A DNA stretch of 33,232 bases from CAZCDS01 sp964497585 (GTDB lineage Bacteria; Desulfobacterota; Desulfomonilia; Desulfomonilales; Desulfomonilaceae). This document shows, piece by piece, positions 31,843 through 33,232 of this stretch (positions within the stretch are counted from its first letter, which is position 1; each line of letters starts with the position of its first letter). Below the pieces are notes generated by a model. It saw only the letters and a program-made list of their open reading frames with translations. It ran no database searches and was not told where the DNA came from. The position numbers were made by a program, and so were the translations under genes. The stretch is taken from contig CAZCDS010000072.1 in assembly GCA_964497585.1 (NCBI GenBank), positions 1 through 33,232 on the forward strand, written 5' to 3'.

Positions 31843-33036
31843 TCAGTTCTTGTTAAAGCCCTCGAAGGGCACTGAGCGAAGGGTTTCCTGCGCCTCTCCC
31901 AAGAGGAACCGACCTGACTTGATCCAGTCCTTCAGTGTCTCCGCTATGTGAAGCGCAGCGGAATAGCTCGATAGGGGGGCGGTCACGACCTGTCGCCCTT
32001 CAAAGGCGATTTCCCCGCTTTTGAGTTGGCCATAGGTTACGTGCGTCAGAGGTTTCCCGCCGAACTCAGGGTAGTCCCCCCCGTAGTCTACCACCGGAAC
32101 CTGGATCTCATCGTCGGAAACAGCTGTGAATTGGGCCATTTCCTCGTCAAGGATCGGAATGGGAATCCCAATGCCCACGTTGAGCGAGCATCCGTAGCCC
32201 GTCAGCGACGCTCCTCGCAAGAACTGCGGGGACATTCCTTTCAGGTCGCCTCGAACGGAGATGGTGCCCGCTCCTCCCATCACGACTCCGTTGGAAGACC
32301 GTTCGACGCCGGGACTGTGTTGGGTCCCCTCTCCGATGACGTAGCCGATTCCGCCTCCGAGGAATATCCGCGTGCCGACGCCGATGGTCCTGTAGAATGG
32401 ATCGTTGAGCAACGGGCTGAGCTGTCCCGATGTCGAATAGTTCGCGTTCGCCACCCCGGGTCTGAGTATACCCATGTATGTGTAGATGGTCTTCTTGGAG
32501 AGATTCACCGCGCAGTTGTAGTTCTGATACGCGTTCCTCGGATTCAAGAGGACCGCGTTGGGAAAATCCTCCAGCTTCAGCATCGCTTCGTGTGAGCGCT
32601 TCGGGTAGCAATCCGTGCCGTACGACACGGCCTCGAAGTGGACCTCCCTCCCCGCGACAAGGTCTTCGATGACGTGTCCCCCGCCGTAACGGAAACGTCC
32701 GGGAAAGACCTTGTTCAGAGGATCATCGTCACGAGGCTGTGTCGCTCCAATGTAACAGTCCACGGCGGCCACGCCCGAGTAGGCCTCGACCCGGTTGAGA
32801 AACACTTTACTGGCTCTCAGCCTCGGCTTGGTGTGCCCGAAATTCAGAAAAGCTCCCGAGGAGCACATGATCCCGAATGTTCCCGTGGTGACCACGTCCA
32901 CCGTGCGTGCTGCCTGCACCGGCCCCTCGTCCCGCACGATGCCGATCATCTCTTCCGCCGTGACCACGACGGCCTGGCCCTCTTTGATTTTCCGGTTGAT
33001 CTCAGCGTACGTCTTGCTCACCTGAAAATCAGACAT
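31843..33036 (-). CDS. Homocysteine biosynthesis protein (COG1900/DUF39, HcyBio)
   Basis: This is the key protein of the direct route from aspartate semialdehyde and a sulfur donor to homocysteine, bypassing homoserine activation. The 397 residues are full-length for the version without a CBS domain. Family sequence includes TTGTFGIMCSSGAFLNFGHT (C58), AVDCYIGATQPRDDDP (C94), VSYGTDCYPKR (C143), NYNCAVN (C175) and FLGGGIGYVIGEGTQHSPG. The conserved cysteines C58 and C143 are candidates for sulfur transfer, by analogy with the essential cysteines of the methanogen protein. The start ATG has GGAGGGG upstream. With the UPF0280 and NIL-ferredoxin genes downstream the three-gene pathway is complete at one locus. 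Confidence 0.92.
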   Translation of the reverse strand: MSDFQVSKTYAEINRKIKEGQAVVVTAEEMIGIVRDEGPVQAARTVDVVTTGTFGIMCSSGAFLNFGHTKPRLRASKVFLNRVEAYSGVAAVDCYIGATQPRDDDPLNKVFPGRFRYGGGHVIEDLVAGREVHFEAVSYGTDCYPKRSHEAMLKLEDFPNAVLLNPRNAYQNYNCAVNLSKKTIYTYMGILRPGVANANYSTSGQLSPLLNDPFYRTIGVGTRIFLGGGIGYVIGEGTQHSPGVERSSNGVVMGGAGTISVRGDLKGMSPQFLRGASLTGYGCSLNVGIGIPIPILDEEMAQFTAVSDDEIQVPVVDYGGDYPEFGGKPLTHVTYGQLKSGEIAFEGRQVVTAPLSSYSAALHIAETLKDWIKSGRFLLGEAQETLRSVPFEGFNKN

Positions 33037-33135
33037 TACACCCCTCCGTGGTGGCGTATCCCGCGAGTTAAACCGCAGAAGTCCACCTTAGTCTTTTTGA
33101 CTCTTTTGGTCAAGAATGCCCTGCGACAATGATTC

Positions 33136-33164
33136 AGCGTAGTACCGATTCACAATGATGTCAA
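33136..33164 (-). promoter_or_regulatory. Putative promoter of the homocysteine synthesis genes
   Basis: On the minus strand a perfect TTGACA (33164-33159) is followed after 17 bases by TACGCT (33141-33136), a moderate -10 match. The predicted start near 33128 gives a leader of about 90 bases before ATG 33036. No methionine-related riboswitch could be recognised in that leader. Confidence 0.5.
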
Positions 33165-33232
33165 CAAATCAGATGTCCCAGAATCCACCGTCTGATTTTC
33201 GCGGACGGATTTTGTACGACCTGCCGGGCATT

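Overview
The window reads as a chromosomal segment of an anaerobic Gram-negative bacterium, most likely a deltaproteobacterium (Desulfobacterota). This is inferred from gene content: a two-subunit GlcD/GlcF-type oxidase, a TRAP transporter operon, a selenocysteine-containing OsmC-like protein, a PilZ-type protein and, most tellingly, the ferredoxin-dependent homocysteine synthesis genes (COG1900/DUF39, COG2122/UPF0280, NIL-ferredoxin) known from sulfate reducers and methanogens. No taxonomic marker such as rRNA is present, so the genus is left open.

Layout. 1-260: initiator tRNA-Met with a good promoter and a terminator. 261-1623: degenerate spacer with scrambled remnants of an IS1380-type transposase and a compound palindrome. 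1624-4274 (+): glcD-glcF. 4275-5335: spacer with a tRNA-Ser 3'-half fragment. 5336-5665: small membrane protein. 5879-10616 (+): acyl-CoA synthetase followed by TRAP dctP-dctQ-dctM, read as a carboxylate uptake and CoA-activation operon. 10882-11712 (+): cytidylate-kinase-like protein with a BON domain. 11713-12558: spacer holding an exact 36-bp copy of the tRNA-fMet 3' half and decayed minus-strand ORFs. 12559-13980 (+): inverse-autotransporter beta-barrel protein. 14626-15997 (+): OsmC-like selenoprotein, 2[4Fe-4S] ferredoxin and cupin, a small redox group. 16236-19379 (-): phoB-phoR-phoU. 19492-21592 (-): thioredoxin-type arsenate reductase, single-domain response regulator, HtpX-like membrane protease. 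21895-25072 (-): FMN alpha-hydroxy-acid dehydrogenase family protein and an SDR/radical SAM/SPASM fusion broken by an in-frame TAA. 25741-27920 (-): PNPOx-like flavoprotein and class II CPD photolyase, divergent from a DUF523-DUF1722 (YbgA-type) protein at 28129-29079 (+) across a 17-bp palindrome. 29683-30219 (+): PilZ-like protein. 30415-33036 (-): homocysteine synthesis cluster.

The strongest unusual signal is the OsmC-like gene at 14626-15093. Its two halves share one frame and are separated by a single TGA exactly where the family's peroxidatic cysteine belongs, and a 6-bp hairpin with a G-led loop starts 14 bases downstream, as expected of a bacterial SECIS element. A second theme is a set of partial tRNA genes, each covering roughly the anticodon loop to the T arm, in otherwise gene-free spacers (Ser near 4.5 kb, fMet near 12.1 kb, Ala near 29.4 kb). 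The fMet copy forms a direct repeat with the intact tRNA 12 kb upstream, as recombination at tRNA genes would leave. A third is the SDR-radical SAM-SPASM fusion, whose function I cannot assign.
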